NCBI GenBank assembly: GCA_030528545.1
Contig: JAUMYR010000026.1
Coordinates: 6,212 to 18,960 of the forward strand
DNA length: 12,749 nt
Source: Propionibacteriaceae bacterium
GTDB taxonomy: Bacteria > Actinomycetota > Actinomycetes > Propionibacteriales > Propionibacteriaceae
Direction: 5' to 3'
Positions 6,941 through 12,749 of the stretch are shown here, one piece after another. A program made the position numbers and the translations under genes. Numbering within the stretch: position 1 is the first letter of the stretch; every line of letters starts with the position of its first letter. Below the pieces are notes generated by a model. The model was not told where the DNA came from. It made no database searches and saw nothing but the letters and a program-made list of their open reading frames with translations.

Positions 6941-8080
6941 CTATTCCCCTATCTCGACCCATCCCCCACCCGCCCGGTGGGAGGCCACGACCGCGTCCAC
7001 GAACCGAACGCCGACCAGGCCATCGGCCCCGCTCGGGTAGGTCAGTTCACGCTCGATCTGGCGCCCGTCGCGTCGCGCCTCAATGTCGTCGGCCACATCG
7101 GTGTAGAAATTAGCGAAGGCCTCGATGAACCCCTCCGGGTGTCCCAGACCCGCCCGGTTGAGCCGCAGTGCGTCCCTGGACAGGCCGGGCCACCCGTCGG
7201 TCAGCACCCGCACCCCACCATCGAGTTCGCGCAGGGTCAGCCGCGTCGCGTCCTCGTGCGCCCATTCCAGACTGGCCCGCGAACCGAACACCCTGATCCG
7301 CAGTCCGTGGTGGTGCCCGGTCGCCGCCATGCTCGCCCACAGCCGCCCCGGCAGGTCGCCGAAGCGCAGGGTGACACTCGCGTTGTCGACGACCCGCCTC
7401 CCCGGGACGAGGGTGTCCAGCGTCGCGGAGACCCCGGTCACCTCGCGCCCGGTGATGTAGCGGGCAAGGTGCAAGGCGTGCGTCCCCACGTCGGCGACAA
7501 CGCTGGCGATCCCGCTGACCGACGGGTCCATGCGCCAGGCGACCCTCCGGTGGCCGCCCGCCTCGACCTCCCCGGCCGCCCAGCCGGAGGCGTGCTCGAC
7601 GTCGACGTAACGCAGCCGCCCGAGCTCTCCCCCTCGGACCATCCGCGCCGCCTGGCGGACCATGGGATAGGCCGAGTAACAGTGCGCGACCGCGAGGATC
7701 AGGTCACGCTCGGCGGCCAGCCGCACCAGCTCAGCGGCCTGGCTGGCGTCGGTGGCCAGGGGTTTCTCGCAGGCCACGTGCACCCCGGCCAGCAGGAAGG
7801 CCCGGGCATAGGGATGGTGGGTGTCGTTCGGCGTCGCGACGACCGCCAGATCGATGCCGTCGGGACGCTCCGGCTCCGCCGCGACCATCTCGTCCACGCT
7901 CGGGTAGGCCCGCTCCGGGCTCACCCCGAGCGATTCGGCCAGGGCCAGCGCCGCGGCCCGGTCGCGGCCGAAGACCCCCGCGTCCAGGCGGTACCTGCCA
8001 TCTAGGCGCAGCGCGCGCTGGTGGATAGCCCCGATGTCGGAACCGGGGCCGCCACCGACCATGCCAACCGAGATTGCCAC
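6941..8080 (-). CDS. Gfo/Idh/MocA family oxidoreductase
   Basis: A 379-aa cytosolic dehydrogenase of the long-loop type whose N-terminus reads VGMVGGGPGSDIGAIH (5-20), an extended glycine-rich NAD(P) loop. CEKPLATD carries K106, and ADVGTHALHLARYITG carries the D197/H201 pair, so the catalytic set Lys-Asp-His is complete. The C-terminal half (NRAGLGHPEGFIEAFANFYTD) is typical of sugar/inositol dehydrogenases in actinobacterial catabolic clusters. The start is GTG at 8080 with GAGGGGAA just upstream, 11 nt after the iolG stop; the downstream gene begins 2 nt after this stop, so the three are one operon. The substrate is not predictable. A cyclitol or a keto-sugar partner of the neighbouring enzymes is most likely. 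Confidence 0.87.
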   Translation of the reverse strand: MAISVGMVGGGPGSDIGAIHQRALRLDGRYRLDAGVFGRDRAAALALAESLGVSPERAYPSVDEMVAAEPERPDGIDLAVVATPNDTHHPYARAFLLAGVHVACEKPLATDASQAAELVRLAAERDLILAVAHCYSAYPMVRQAARMVRGGELGRLRYVDVEHASGWAAGEVEAGGHRRVAWRMDPSVSGIASVVADVGTHALHLARYITGREVTGVSATLDTLVPGRRVVDNASVTLRFGDLPGRLWASMAATGHHHGLRIRVFGSRASLEWAHEDATRLTLRELDGGVRVLTDGWPGLSRDALRLNRAGLGHPEGFIEAFANFYTDVADDIEARRDGRQIERELTYPSGADGLVGVRFVDAVVASHRAGGGWVEIGE

Positions 8081-8091
8081 GGCCGTTCCCC

Positions 8092-9081
8092 TCAGCCCAG
8101 GCGGACGACCTGTCCGGTGGACGCGCTGAGGCCAGCGGCTTCGGCCAGCTTGAGCGCGGCGAGGCCGTCGCGCACCGACGGGCTGATCGGCCGGCCGGCG
8201 TCGGCGGCCTCGATGAAGTCACCGAGCTCGCGGCTGTAAGCCTCGACGTAGCGCTCCAGGAAGAAGTCCATGATCCGCGACTTCGCCTCGGTCTGGTTGG
8301 AGGAGGCCTTGCGCACGGCCGTGGGGGTCAGGTTGTCGGCGCTCAGAGCGCCGTCGGAGCCGAAGGCCTCCAGCCGCTGGTCGTAGCCGTAGGCGCAGGT
8401 GCGGGAGTTGATGATCGTCGCCATGGCGCCGGAGGCCGACTTCAACGTCACCATGACCTGGTCGTAGTCGCCCGCGTCCTTGATGGCGGGGTCGAAATTG
8501 GTGCCGACGGCGCTGACCTCGACGACATCACCGAGGAAGAACCGCACCATATCGAAGTCGTGGATTGTCATGTCTTTGAAGATGCCGCCCGAGCCTGCGA
8601 TGTACTCGGCTGGCGGGGCCGCCGGATCGCGGGAGATGACGGTGAGCTGTTGCAGTTCGCCGATCTCGCCCGCGGCTACCCGAGCCTGGATCTCGGCGAA
8701 GGTCGGGTCGAAGCGGCGGTTGAAGCCCATCATGACATCGTCGGCGGCATCCCCGAGTTCGGCGACGCAGCGCTCGGCCTCGGCCACGTCCAGCGCGATG
8801 GGCTTCTCGCACATGACCTTCTTGCCCTTGGCCACCGCCTTGAGGATGTGCTCGACGTGGAACCCGGTCGGCGAGCCGATGATGACGGCGTCCACTTCGG
8901 CAGAGTCGAAGACGTCGTCCACGTTTAGGGTGTAGTCGACGCCATAGGCCTCGGCGAGGGCCTTGGCATTGGCCTCGAAGGGGTCGCACACCAGCGTGAG
9001 CGCAGCCTTGGGATGGGCTGCGACCGCCCGCGCGTGCACCTGTCCGATGCGTCCGGCACCAATTACTGCGAAGTTGAGCAT
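8092..9081 (-). CDS. iolG: Inositol 2-dehydrogenase
   Basis: A 329-aa cytosolic enzyme that oxidises myo-inositol to 2-keto-myo-inositol (scyllo-inosose) with NAD+, the first step of inositol catabolism. The Rossmann motif GAGRIG is at 8-13 and MCEKPIALD contains K93. The inositol dehydrogenase hallmark GFNRRFDPTF (119-128) and the block GGIFKDMTIHDFDM (165-178) hold D170 and H174, completing the Lys-Asp-His set known in Bacillus IDH. Length and motif spacing match the family. The ATG at 9081 has GGAGG upstream; a longer frame reaching 9234 would cross the promoter and is rejected. It is the first gene of a three-gene operon and diverges from an IolE/IolI-like gene. Two operator-like motifs in the gap suggest inositol-responsive repression. 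Activity on D-chiro-inositol or glucose is also known in this family. Confidence 0.9.
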   Translation of the reverse strand: MLNFAVIGAGRIGQVHARAVAAHPKAALTLVCDPFEANAKALAEAYGVDYTLNVDDVFDSAEVDAVIIGSPTGFHVEHILKAVAKGKKVMCEKPIALDVAEAERCVAELGDAADDVMMGFNRRFDPTFAEIQARVAAGEIGELQQLTVISRDPAAPPAEYIAGSGGIFKDMTIHDFDMVRFFLGDVVEVSAVGTNFDPAIKDAGDYDQVMVTLKSASGAMATIINSRTCAYGYDQRLEAFGSDGALSADNLTPTAVRKASSNQTEAKSRIMDFFLERYVEAYSRELGDFIEAADAGRPISPSVRDGLAALKLAEAAGLSASTGQVVRLG

Positions 9082-9111
9082 GACATCCTCCGATGCGTCA
9101 TTGCGAGATCT

Positions 9112-9123
9112 TTGTGTGAACAA
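9112..9123 (-). promoter_or_regulatory. Operator-like site 3 of the shared motif, at iolG transcription start
   Basis: Read on the minus strand this is TTGTTCACACAA, a palindrome of the TTGT-N4-ACAA form seen at 2550-2561. It begins directly after the iolG -10 hexamer (9129-9124), the same geometry as site 2 at iolH. Repression of iolG by the same factor is the simplest reading. Confidence 0.45.
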
Positions 9124-9151
9124 ACTATACGACTGCGCGAGCGCCTGGACA
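9124..9151 (-). promoter_or_regulatory. Candidate iolG promoter
   Basis: TATAGT on the minus strand (9129-9124) is a near-consensus -10. Sixteen nt upstream lies TGTCCA (9151-9146), a weak -35. The start would fall near 9117, within operator-like site 3, giving a leader of about 35 nt before the ATG. Confidence 0.5.
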
Positions 9152-9166
9152 CCCCGGATGCCCAAG

Positions 9167-9196
9167 TTCGCCTTGTCGTATTTGATAGGACATAAT
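9167..9196 (+). promoter_or_regulatory. Candidate rightward promoter for the IolE/IolI-like gene
   Basis: CATAAT (9191-9196) matches the -10 proposed for iolH. TTCGCC (9167-9172), 18 nt upstream, is a poor -35, which suggests an activator or an inherently weak promoter. Operator-like site 4 overlaps the spacer and the -10. Confidence 0.35.
9182..9193 (-). promoter_or_regulatory. Operator-like site 4 of the shared motif
   Basis: On the minus strand this reads ATGTCCTATCAA, differing from site 1 (TTGTCCTGTCAA) at two of twelve positions. It overlaps the -10 of the rightward promoter. Its centre is 70 bp from that of site 3. Confidence 0.4.
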
Positions 9197-9252
9197 GAGC
9201 TCAGACCGACCCAGACCCGCGCTGCACGGGTCAATGACGACCAGGAGGAATG

Positions 9253-10116
9253 ATGAAGATTGCGGGGGCCCCGATCAGCTGGGGCGTGTGTGAGGTGCCG
9301 GGCTGGGGTTATCAGATGTCACCCGAGCGGGTGCTCGGAGAGATGAAGAAGATCGGCCTCACCGCGACCGAGTTCGGGCCGCAGGGCTGGCTGCCCACAG
9401 ATGCGGTCGAGCGGGCCACCGAGGTGGGCAAGTACGGCCTGCAACCGGTCGGCGCCTTCTTCCTCGCAGTCATGCACGACCCGGATTTCGACCCGATCCC
9501 CATGGTCAACAAGGAACTGGACGCCTTCGAGGCCGCGGGCGGCTCCTTCCTGGTGCTGGCCGCCGACTCCGGACGTGAGGGTTACGACGACCGCCCGGTG
9601 CTGGACGAGACCGGCTGGCAGACGCTGTTCAACAACCTGTCCCGCATCCGCGAGGTGTGTGCCGCCCGCGGGGTCGTCGCGACGCTGCATCCGCACTGGG
9701 GCACCATGGTGCAGAACGTGGATGAGGTCGAGCGGGTGCTCGACAACTCCACGGTCGGGCTGTGCCTCGACACCGGCCACCTGGCCTGCGGCGGCGCCGA
9801 TGTGGTCGAGCTGGTCCGCAAGTACGCCGACCGGGTCGACATCGTCCATGCCAAGGACATCCGCAAGGAGCTGACCGACAAGCTGCTGCCCGGCGAGATC
9901 ACCTGGAGCCAGGGCATCAAGGCCGGGATGTTTACGCCCATCGGTGAAGGCGACATCGACTTCGCCACCATCGTCGGCTTGCTGGACGAGGCGGGCTTCG
10001 ACGGCTACTGGGTGCTGGAACAAGACATCATGCTGGACGAGGAGCCCCCCGCCGAGGGCGGACCCATCGAGAACGCCAAGAAGTCCTTCCAGGCCCTGGC
10101 CGCTCTGGCCAAGTAA
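9253..10116 (+). CDS. IolE/IolI-like TIM-barrel dehydratase or isomerase
   Basis: A 287-aa cytosolic protein of the xylose-isomerase-like TIM-barrel superfamily. Likely metal-site residues are E40 (ATEFGPQG), H146/H148 (LHPHWGT), D173 (LDTGH), H199 (VHAKD) and E256 (VLEQD). The run LHPHWGTMVQ..DEVERVL, CLDTGH, VHAKD, KAGMFTPIGEGDIDF, then GYWVLEQD follows the order of the same blocks in Bacillus IolE, which dehydrates scyllo-inosose. Next to iolG this makes inosose dehydration the leading guess. The N-terminus (IAGAPISWGVCEVPGWG) differs from the usual actinobacterial IolE, so an inosose isomerase (IolI-like) or a new keto-sugar enzyme remains possible. Two ATGs are adjacent; 9253 is preferred because AGGAGG (9243-9248) is four bases away, against one for 9250. 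It is followed by two strong hairpins, so it is monocistronic. Confidence 0.85.
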   Translation: MKIAGAPISWGVCEVPGWGYQMSPERVLGEMKKIGLTATEFGPQGWLPTDAVERATEVGKYGLQPVGAFFLAVMHDPDFDPIPMVNKELDAFEAAGGSFLVLAADSGREGYDDRPVLDETGWQTLFNNLSRIREVCAARGVVATLHPHWGTMVQNVDEVERVLDNSTVGLCLDTGHLACGGADVVELVRKYADRVDIVHAKDIRKELTDKLLPGEITWSQGIKAGMFTPIGEGDIDFATIVGLLDEAGFDGYWVLEQDIMLDEEPPAEGGPIENAKKSFQALAALAK

Positions 10117-10124
10117 CCCACGAC

Positions 10125-10155
10125 GGGACGCCCCGCCGCCGCGGCACGGCGTCCC
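10125..10155 (+). terminator. Hairpin just past the IolE/IolI-like gene
   Basis: GGGACGCC (10125-10132) and GGCGTCCC (10148-10155) form a perfect 8-bp stem eight nt after the stop codon. There is no T-tract. It is the first of two hairpins in tandem. Confidence 0.5.
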
Positions 10156-10172
10156 CTCACCGCTGACCATCC

Positions 10173-10205
10173 ACGCGGGGGGCACGCTGAGCGTGCCCCC
10201 CGCGT
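10173..10205. terminator. 15-bp perfect hairpin, likely terminator
   Basis: Positions 10173-10187 and 10191-10205 are exact complements (15 bp, almost all G-C) with a TGA triloop. Its place after the catabolic gene and before the pilus-type locus suggests it ends the transcript, together with the hairpin at 10125. It lacks a U-tract, as many actinobacterial terminators do. Confidence 0.65.
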
Positions 10206-10431
10206 CGCGTCGCGCCCACCGGTCTGCGCCCCAGATAAGGCGTGCGGGCACCGGGCGGCTGATCCCTCGACCGCCACGGCCACGGGGCCTTCTCCTGGGC
10301 CCGCCCGGAACCGACCGGGCCTAGGTTGGGGCCTGGTTGGGCCCGCGGTCCCTGCTTTCGCGGCCCTTGCCGACCCTAGCCTGAAGTGGTCCGGTCACCC
10401 CGCGGCCGGTGCACGGGTGAAGGAGAAGGCG

Positions 10432-10542
10432 ATGGGCTACAGACCCCCAGTCCACAGGGACAGTTCTTCTCCTGTGCGGCCTGCGGGCCACCCAGAGCTG
10501 GATCGGGCCGCCTCGGCACATCAGCCGGTCAGGGCGAGGTGA
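10432..10542 (+). CDS. Possible 36-codon upstream ORF coupled to the prepilin peptidase gene
   Basis: An ATG at 10432 preceded by AAGGAGAAGG opens a 36-aa frame (starts MGYRPPVHRD, ends QPVRAR). Its TGA lies two bases before the ATG of the peptidase gene. The peptidase ribosome binding site (GAGG, 10535-10538) is within its last codons, so translation could be coupled. The peptide is Pro/Arg/Ser-rich, has no signal or motif, and matches nothing I recognise. It is supported only by the ribosome binding site and spacing, and may be fortuitous. Confidence 0.3.
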   Translation: MGYRPPVHRDSSSPVRPAGHPELDRAASAHQPVRAR

Positions 10543-10544
10543 GC

Positions 10545-11213
10545 ATGCTTTCCTTCGCCGTTGGCGCCGCGCTCGGGATGCTCCTCGGTCTGTTGGCCGA
10601 TTTCTGGCTTCAGCGCCGTCAATACCGTTACGAGGACGAGCGCTCCTTTCCGCTACGTTCGACCTGCTGGGTCGCGCCGGTGATGAGCCTGGCCGCTGGA
10701 CTGCACGCCAGCGCCTGGCAGTCATCGCTGCCCGTGGCGGTGCTCGCGATCGCCTATACCGCCATTCTCATCGTGCTCAGCGCGATCGACCTCGATGTTC
10801 AGCGGCTGCCCGACAAGATCACGCTGCCGCTCATCCCTGTGACCGCGGTGGCCGTCGTCTCGGTCTGCGTCATCTCCGGGGAGGCCGGGGACGCCGGACG
10901 CGCGCTGCTGGCGGGCCTAGCCCTGGGCGGGTTCTATCTGGCTCAGGTCGTGCTAGCGGGGGGACGCGGGATGGGGCTCGGTGATGCGAAACTCGCGGTC
11001 AGTCTCGGCATGGTCGCCGGGATGTTCTCTTGGCCCCATGTCCTGGTCGCGACCATGGCGGCCTACCTCAGCGCCGCGCTGGTCGCCATCGTCTTGGTGG
11101 TGCTGGGTAAAGCGAACCGGAAGACCTCCATCGCCTTCGGGCCGTTCATGTCTCTCGGGCTGGCGGCCACACTGAGCGTCCCGGCGGTACCCAGCATGAT
11201 CGGGCTGGCCTGA
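10545..11213 (+). CDS. Prepilin peptidase, A24 family (single-domain TadV/CpaA type)
   Basis: A 222-aa polytopic membrane aspartyl protease that cleaves type IV/Flp prepilin leader peptides at the cytoplasmic face of the membrane. The two catalytic aspartates are seen in SAIDLDVQRLPDKITLP (D82, with the family LPD at 88-90) and GMGLGDAKL (D147 in GxGD). About six hydrophobic segments follow the usual pattern. The N-terminal cysteine-bearing methyltransferase domain of PilD/GspO is absent, as is usual for actinobacterial and Tad-type enzymes. ATG at 10545 with GAGG six bases upstream is chosen; an in-frame extension to 10386 gives a hydrophilic, low-complexity 53-residue leader unlike the family. 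With the likely CpaB start at the right edge, it points to a Tad/Flp pilus locus. A competence-pilus peptidase is the alternative. Confidence 0.9.
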   Translation: MLSFAVGAALGMLLGLLADFWLQRRQYRYEDERSFPLRSTCWVAPVMSLAAGLHASAWQSSLPVAVLAIAYTAILIVLSAIDLDVQRLPDKITLPLIPVTAVAVVSVCVISGEAGDAGRALLAGLALGGFYLAQVVLAGGRGMGLGDAKLAVSLGMVAGMFSWPHVLVATMAAYLSAALVAIVLVVLGKANRKTSIAFGPFMSLGLAATLSVPAVPSMIGLA

Positions 11214-11217
11214 TGTC

Positions 11218-11799
11218 TCACCTAGCAGCGAAGCCACGCGCCCGAGGGTTCAGCAGCAGCGACATACCGATGCTGCCGATCCCAGCGATCACCACCGACA
11301 TGCCTGCCGCCGACCGGCTCGCTTCGGTCGGCAATACCCAGGCAACGCCATGCACCAAATGGTCTCCGGCACAGGTCAGCCGCTGCCCGCGGCCGATCTT
11401 GCCCAGTTCGATGACCGGAACCAGCGAGACGTTCTCCTGCACCCGAGTGCCACGCGGTTCAAGGCCGGGGGCCCGCCCCAGCGGGGATTCAACGCCACCG
11501 GCCAGCATCGTGCACCCAAGAGACTCCACATCGGGAGGGACGCCCCCACGGGTCGGGCTGGAGAACAGCGTCACCCCTGCGTTCAGCCACGGGCTCGGCG
11601 GGAGTTCGGCGCTCTGGCCCCGGCTGAGCTTGAGCGGAGCGGGGTGAGGAGATAGCCACGCGAGAGTACCCAGACAGATCAGCCCCAGACCGAAGACCGC
11701 GAAAGCAACGGACAGCACCACCGAGCACAGCCGCCAAGCGCTCCGATTAGTCCGGAGTCGCCATCTCATTTTCTTTCGTCTCAGTCCCATCAGTTTCAT
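11218..11799 (-). CDS. Uncharacterised two-TM membrane protein
   Basis: A 193-aa protein: basic N-terminus (residues 6-22), a transmembrane segment at about 24-49, an external domain of roughly 115 aa, and a second hydrophobic segment at about 165-184 followed by a short basic tail. The external part has two cysteines, C96 and C143, that could pair. No family is recognised. The start is uncertain: in-frame ATGs exist at 11838, 11826, 11799, 11790 and 11769, none with a good ribosome binding site. 11799 is chosen for a weak GTGAGA just upstream. The gene converges on the prepilin peptidase with a 4-nt gap and diverges from the zinc-ribbon gene, so its promoter lies in 11800-11885. A partner or regulator of the pilus system is a guess from position only. 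Confidence 0.65.
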   Translation of the reverse strand: MKLMGLRRKKMRWRLRTNRSAWRLCSVVLSVAFAVFGLGLICLGTLAWLSPHPAPLKLSRGQSAELPPSPWLNAGVTLFSSPTRGGVPPDVESLGCTMLAGGVESPLGRAPGLEPRGTRVQENVSLVPVIELGKIGRGQRLTCAGDHLVHGVAWVLPTEASRSAAGMSVVIAGIGSIGMSLLLNPRARGFAAR

Positions 11800-11885
11800 T
11801 GTCTCACGGCGAGGGGTGAACCTCATGGAAGCTACCATTTTGAATAAGGCCGGGAGTTCGGCAGGCAGGGCTTGGGGAGGGCTCA

Positions 11886-12692
11886 GTGAGACAAGCTGCG
11901 ATATGGGTTGAACCTACTGCCCACCCAGAGACACTAATGCCGTGGAACGCCATTGGACGCCCCCAGGCCAACGGACGCCTCCAGGTCGCCGGAACCAACG
12001 CCGCGACTGAAACCCACTCATGGCTAAAAGAGCACCAGATCAATTCCTTAATATTGCTGAGCAGGACCGAACATATTTCACATTCCCGGCAGCTCGCGAA
12101 CATCCTGACTGGAGCCCAGCCGGGCCTGCTGTGCGCGACCCTTGGCGTGACCGGTAACGCCATCGCCGCGTTGACCAGAGCCGCCGACTCGCTGAGCCTG
12201 AACCTTGATCCGGCAAGCACTTTTGTCGCGATGAAGGGGGCGATCCAGAGCACCGTGAACGGCGTCTGGCTCAGGTCGGTGGCCAAGCTCCACCGGCCCC
12301 ATCCCAGCTTCGGACAGTACCTGAGGTCGCTTCTTCCGTTCGGCCCCGGATATCTCGTCATTCAGTCACCGCAGGCCCGGATATCACCTGAGCTGCCGGT
12401 CCAATTGACACACCCAGCAGCAGCGCTATTAGTCGCCGCACCAGATAGTTTTACGGATATTCCCGAGCCTTTGAAAGAGGCTTTCCCCGGACTTCAGACA
12501 CTCCGGGTGCCACCCATATCTGACCATAAGTCCAATTATGGCTCTAATGGCGTCGAGTTTATCGTCGACGGACCGTTGAGACTCCAGCCTTACACACCCC
12601 AGGGAACGTGCCCGAGCTGCCATTTCATTCAATTCACACCAGCGTGCCCGTATTGCCACCTAGTGCCACAACGAAAGGTTGATTTCTCGTGA
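11886..12692 (+). CDS. Uncharacterised protein with C-terminal zinc ribbon
   Basis: A 268-aa soluble protein of unknown function. The GTG start at 11886 has GGGGAGG five bases upstream. The C-terminal end carries C242-x2-C245-x8-C254-x2-C257 (CPSC...CPYC), a compact zinc-ribbon pattern. The rest looks like an alpha/beta domain (strands such as INSLILLS, GYLVIQS, AALLVAA) with no ATP- or nucleotide-binding motif that I can see. It is plainly AT-richer than its neighbours and uses codons such as TTA and ATA, suggesting recent acquisition or fast divergence. Its stop overlaps the start of the next gene (GTGA), so it is probably co-transcribed with a CpaB-like gene. An accessory, DNA-binding or TadZ-like localisation role is possible but unsupported. 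Confidence 0.75.
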   Translation: MRQAAIWVEPTAHPETLMPWNAIGRPQANGRLQVAGTNAATETHSWLKEHQINSLILLSRTEHISHSRQLANILTGAQPGLLCATLGVTGNAIAALTRAADSLSLNLDPASTFVAMKGAIQSTVNGVWLRSVAKLHRPHPSFGQYLRSLLPFGPGYLVIQSPQARISPELPVQLTHPAAALLVAAPDSFTDIPEPLKEAFPGLQTLRVPPISDHKSNYGSNGVEFIVDGPLRLQPYTPQGTCPSCHFIQFTPACPYCHLVPQRKVDFS

Positions 12693-12749
12693 ATCCTCGC
12701 CGACGAAAAGGACTGCTTTTCATGGCAGTCTCCTTTCTGGTGGCCATCG
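12689..12749 (+). CDS. Start of a membrane-anchored protein, probably CpaB/RcpC-like (partial)
   Basis: Twenty codons are visible before the window ends: MNPRRRKGLLFMAVSFLVAI, a short basic head followed by a hydrophobic anchor. This N-terminus is typical of actinobacterial CpaB/RcpC (SAF-domain) Flp pilus assembly proteins, which agrees with the nearby prepilin peptidase. The GTG at 12689 overlaps the preceding stop by GTGA; AAAGG lies ten bases upstream. An internal ATG (12722) is an alternative start. Any signal-anchor protein could look like this, so the family call is tentative. Confidence 0.5.
   Translation, partial: MNPRRRKGLLFMAVSFLVAI

Larger units (their letters stand above)
10117..10544. 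other. 428-bp intergenic region before the prepilin peptidase
   Basis: It holds two hairpins (10125-10155 and 10173-10205), then about 225 bp of very GC-rich sequence (10206-10431) in which I see no gene or repeat, then a small upstream ORF with a strong ribosome binding site (10432-10542). No convincing -35/-10 pair was found, so the promoter of the downstream gene is not located. Confidence 0.6.

Noticed and set aside
6977..8005. 342-aa plus-strand frame opposite an oxidoreductase
   Set aside because: Antisense low-complexity translation; the opposite strand has an intact Rossmann fold with catalytic residues.
9319..10251. 310-aa minus-strand frame opposite the IolE/IolI-like gene
   Set aside because: Shadow frame that also runs through two hairpins; no motif.
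1..12749. CRISPR arrays, insertion sequences, transposases, toxin-antitoxin or defence genes
   Set aside because: No regularly spaced repeats, transposase motifs or terminal repeats were seen on either strand.

Overview
The window is GC-rich and gene-dense with actinobacterial character: GC-rich third codon positions, occasional GTG starts, a CCA-encoding tRNA-Ser, and a single-domain prepilin peptidase. The composition and the FumC sequence would fit a Propionibacteriaceae-like actinobacterium. That placement is inference; no marker gene fixes the genus.

Left block (about 200-3469): a divergent catabolic module. A leftward pair encodes a Gfo/Idh/MocA oxidoreductase (2430->1246) and an AP-endonuclease-2/xylose-isomerase-like TIM-barrel enzyme (1217->201). 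A rightward gene (2600-3469) is recognisable as IolH of myo-inositol catabolism. The 169-bp gap between them carries two TTGT-N4-WCAA operator-like motifs placed on the probable promoters.

Middle block (3537-5899): tRNA-Ser(CGA) with a clear Rho-independent terminator, a small putative lipoprotein, a structured intergenic region, and fumC (class II fumarase). A strong hairpin separates fumC from the operon converging on it.

Second catabolic block (5943-10116): a leftward three-gene operon encodes the inositol 2-dehydrogenase IolG and two further Gfo/Idh/MocA enzymes, with gaps of 11 and 2 nt. It diverges from a rightward IolE/IolI-like TIM-barrel gene. The intergenic region carries two more copies of the same operator-like motif, so the two catabolic blocks look like one regulon split by housekeeping genes. 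Four NAD(P)-dependent polyol/sugar dehydrogenases and three TIM-barrel isomerase/dehydratase enzymes suggest oxidation of inositols or sugars to keto forms, followed by dehydration, elimination or isomerisation. The later inositol enzymes (IolA, B, C, D), a transporter and the regulator are not in the window.

Right block (10117-12749): two strong hairpins, a possible 36-codon upstream ORF, and a membrane prepilin peptidase (A24 family, TadV/CpaA type). Then come an uncharacterised two-TM protein on the opposite strand, an uncharacterised protein with a C-terminal zinc ribbon in a visibly AT-richer stretch, and, cut by the window edge, a membrane-anchor start resembling CpaB/RcpC. This looks like the beginning of a Tad/Flp pilus locus.
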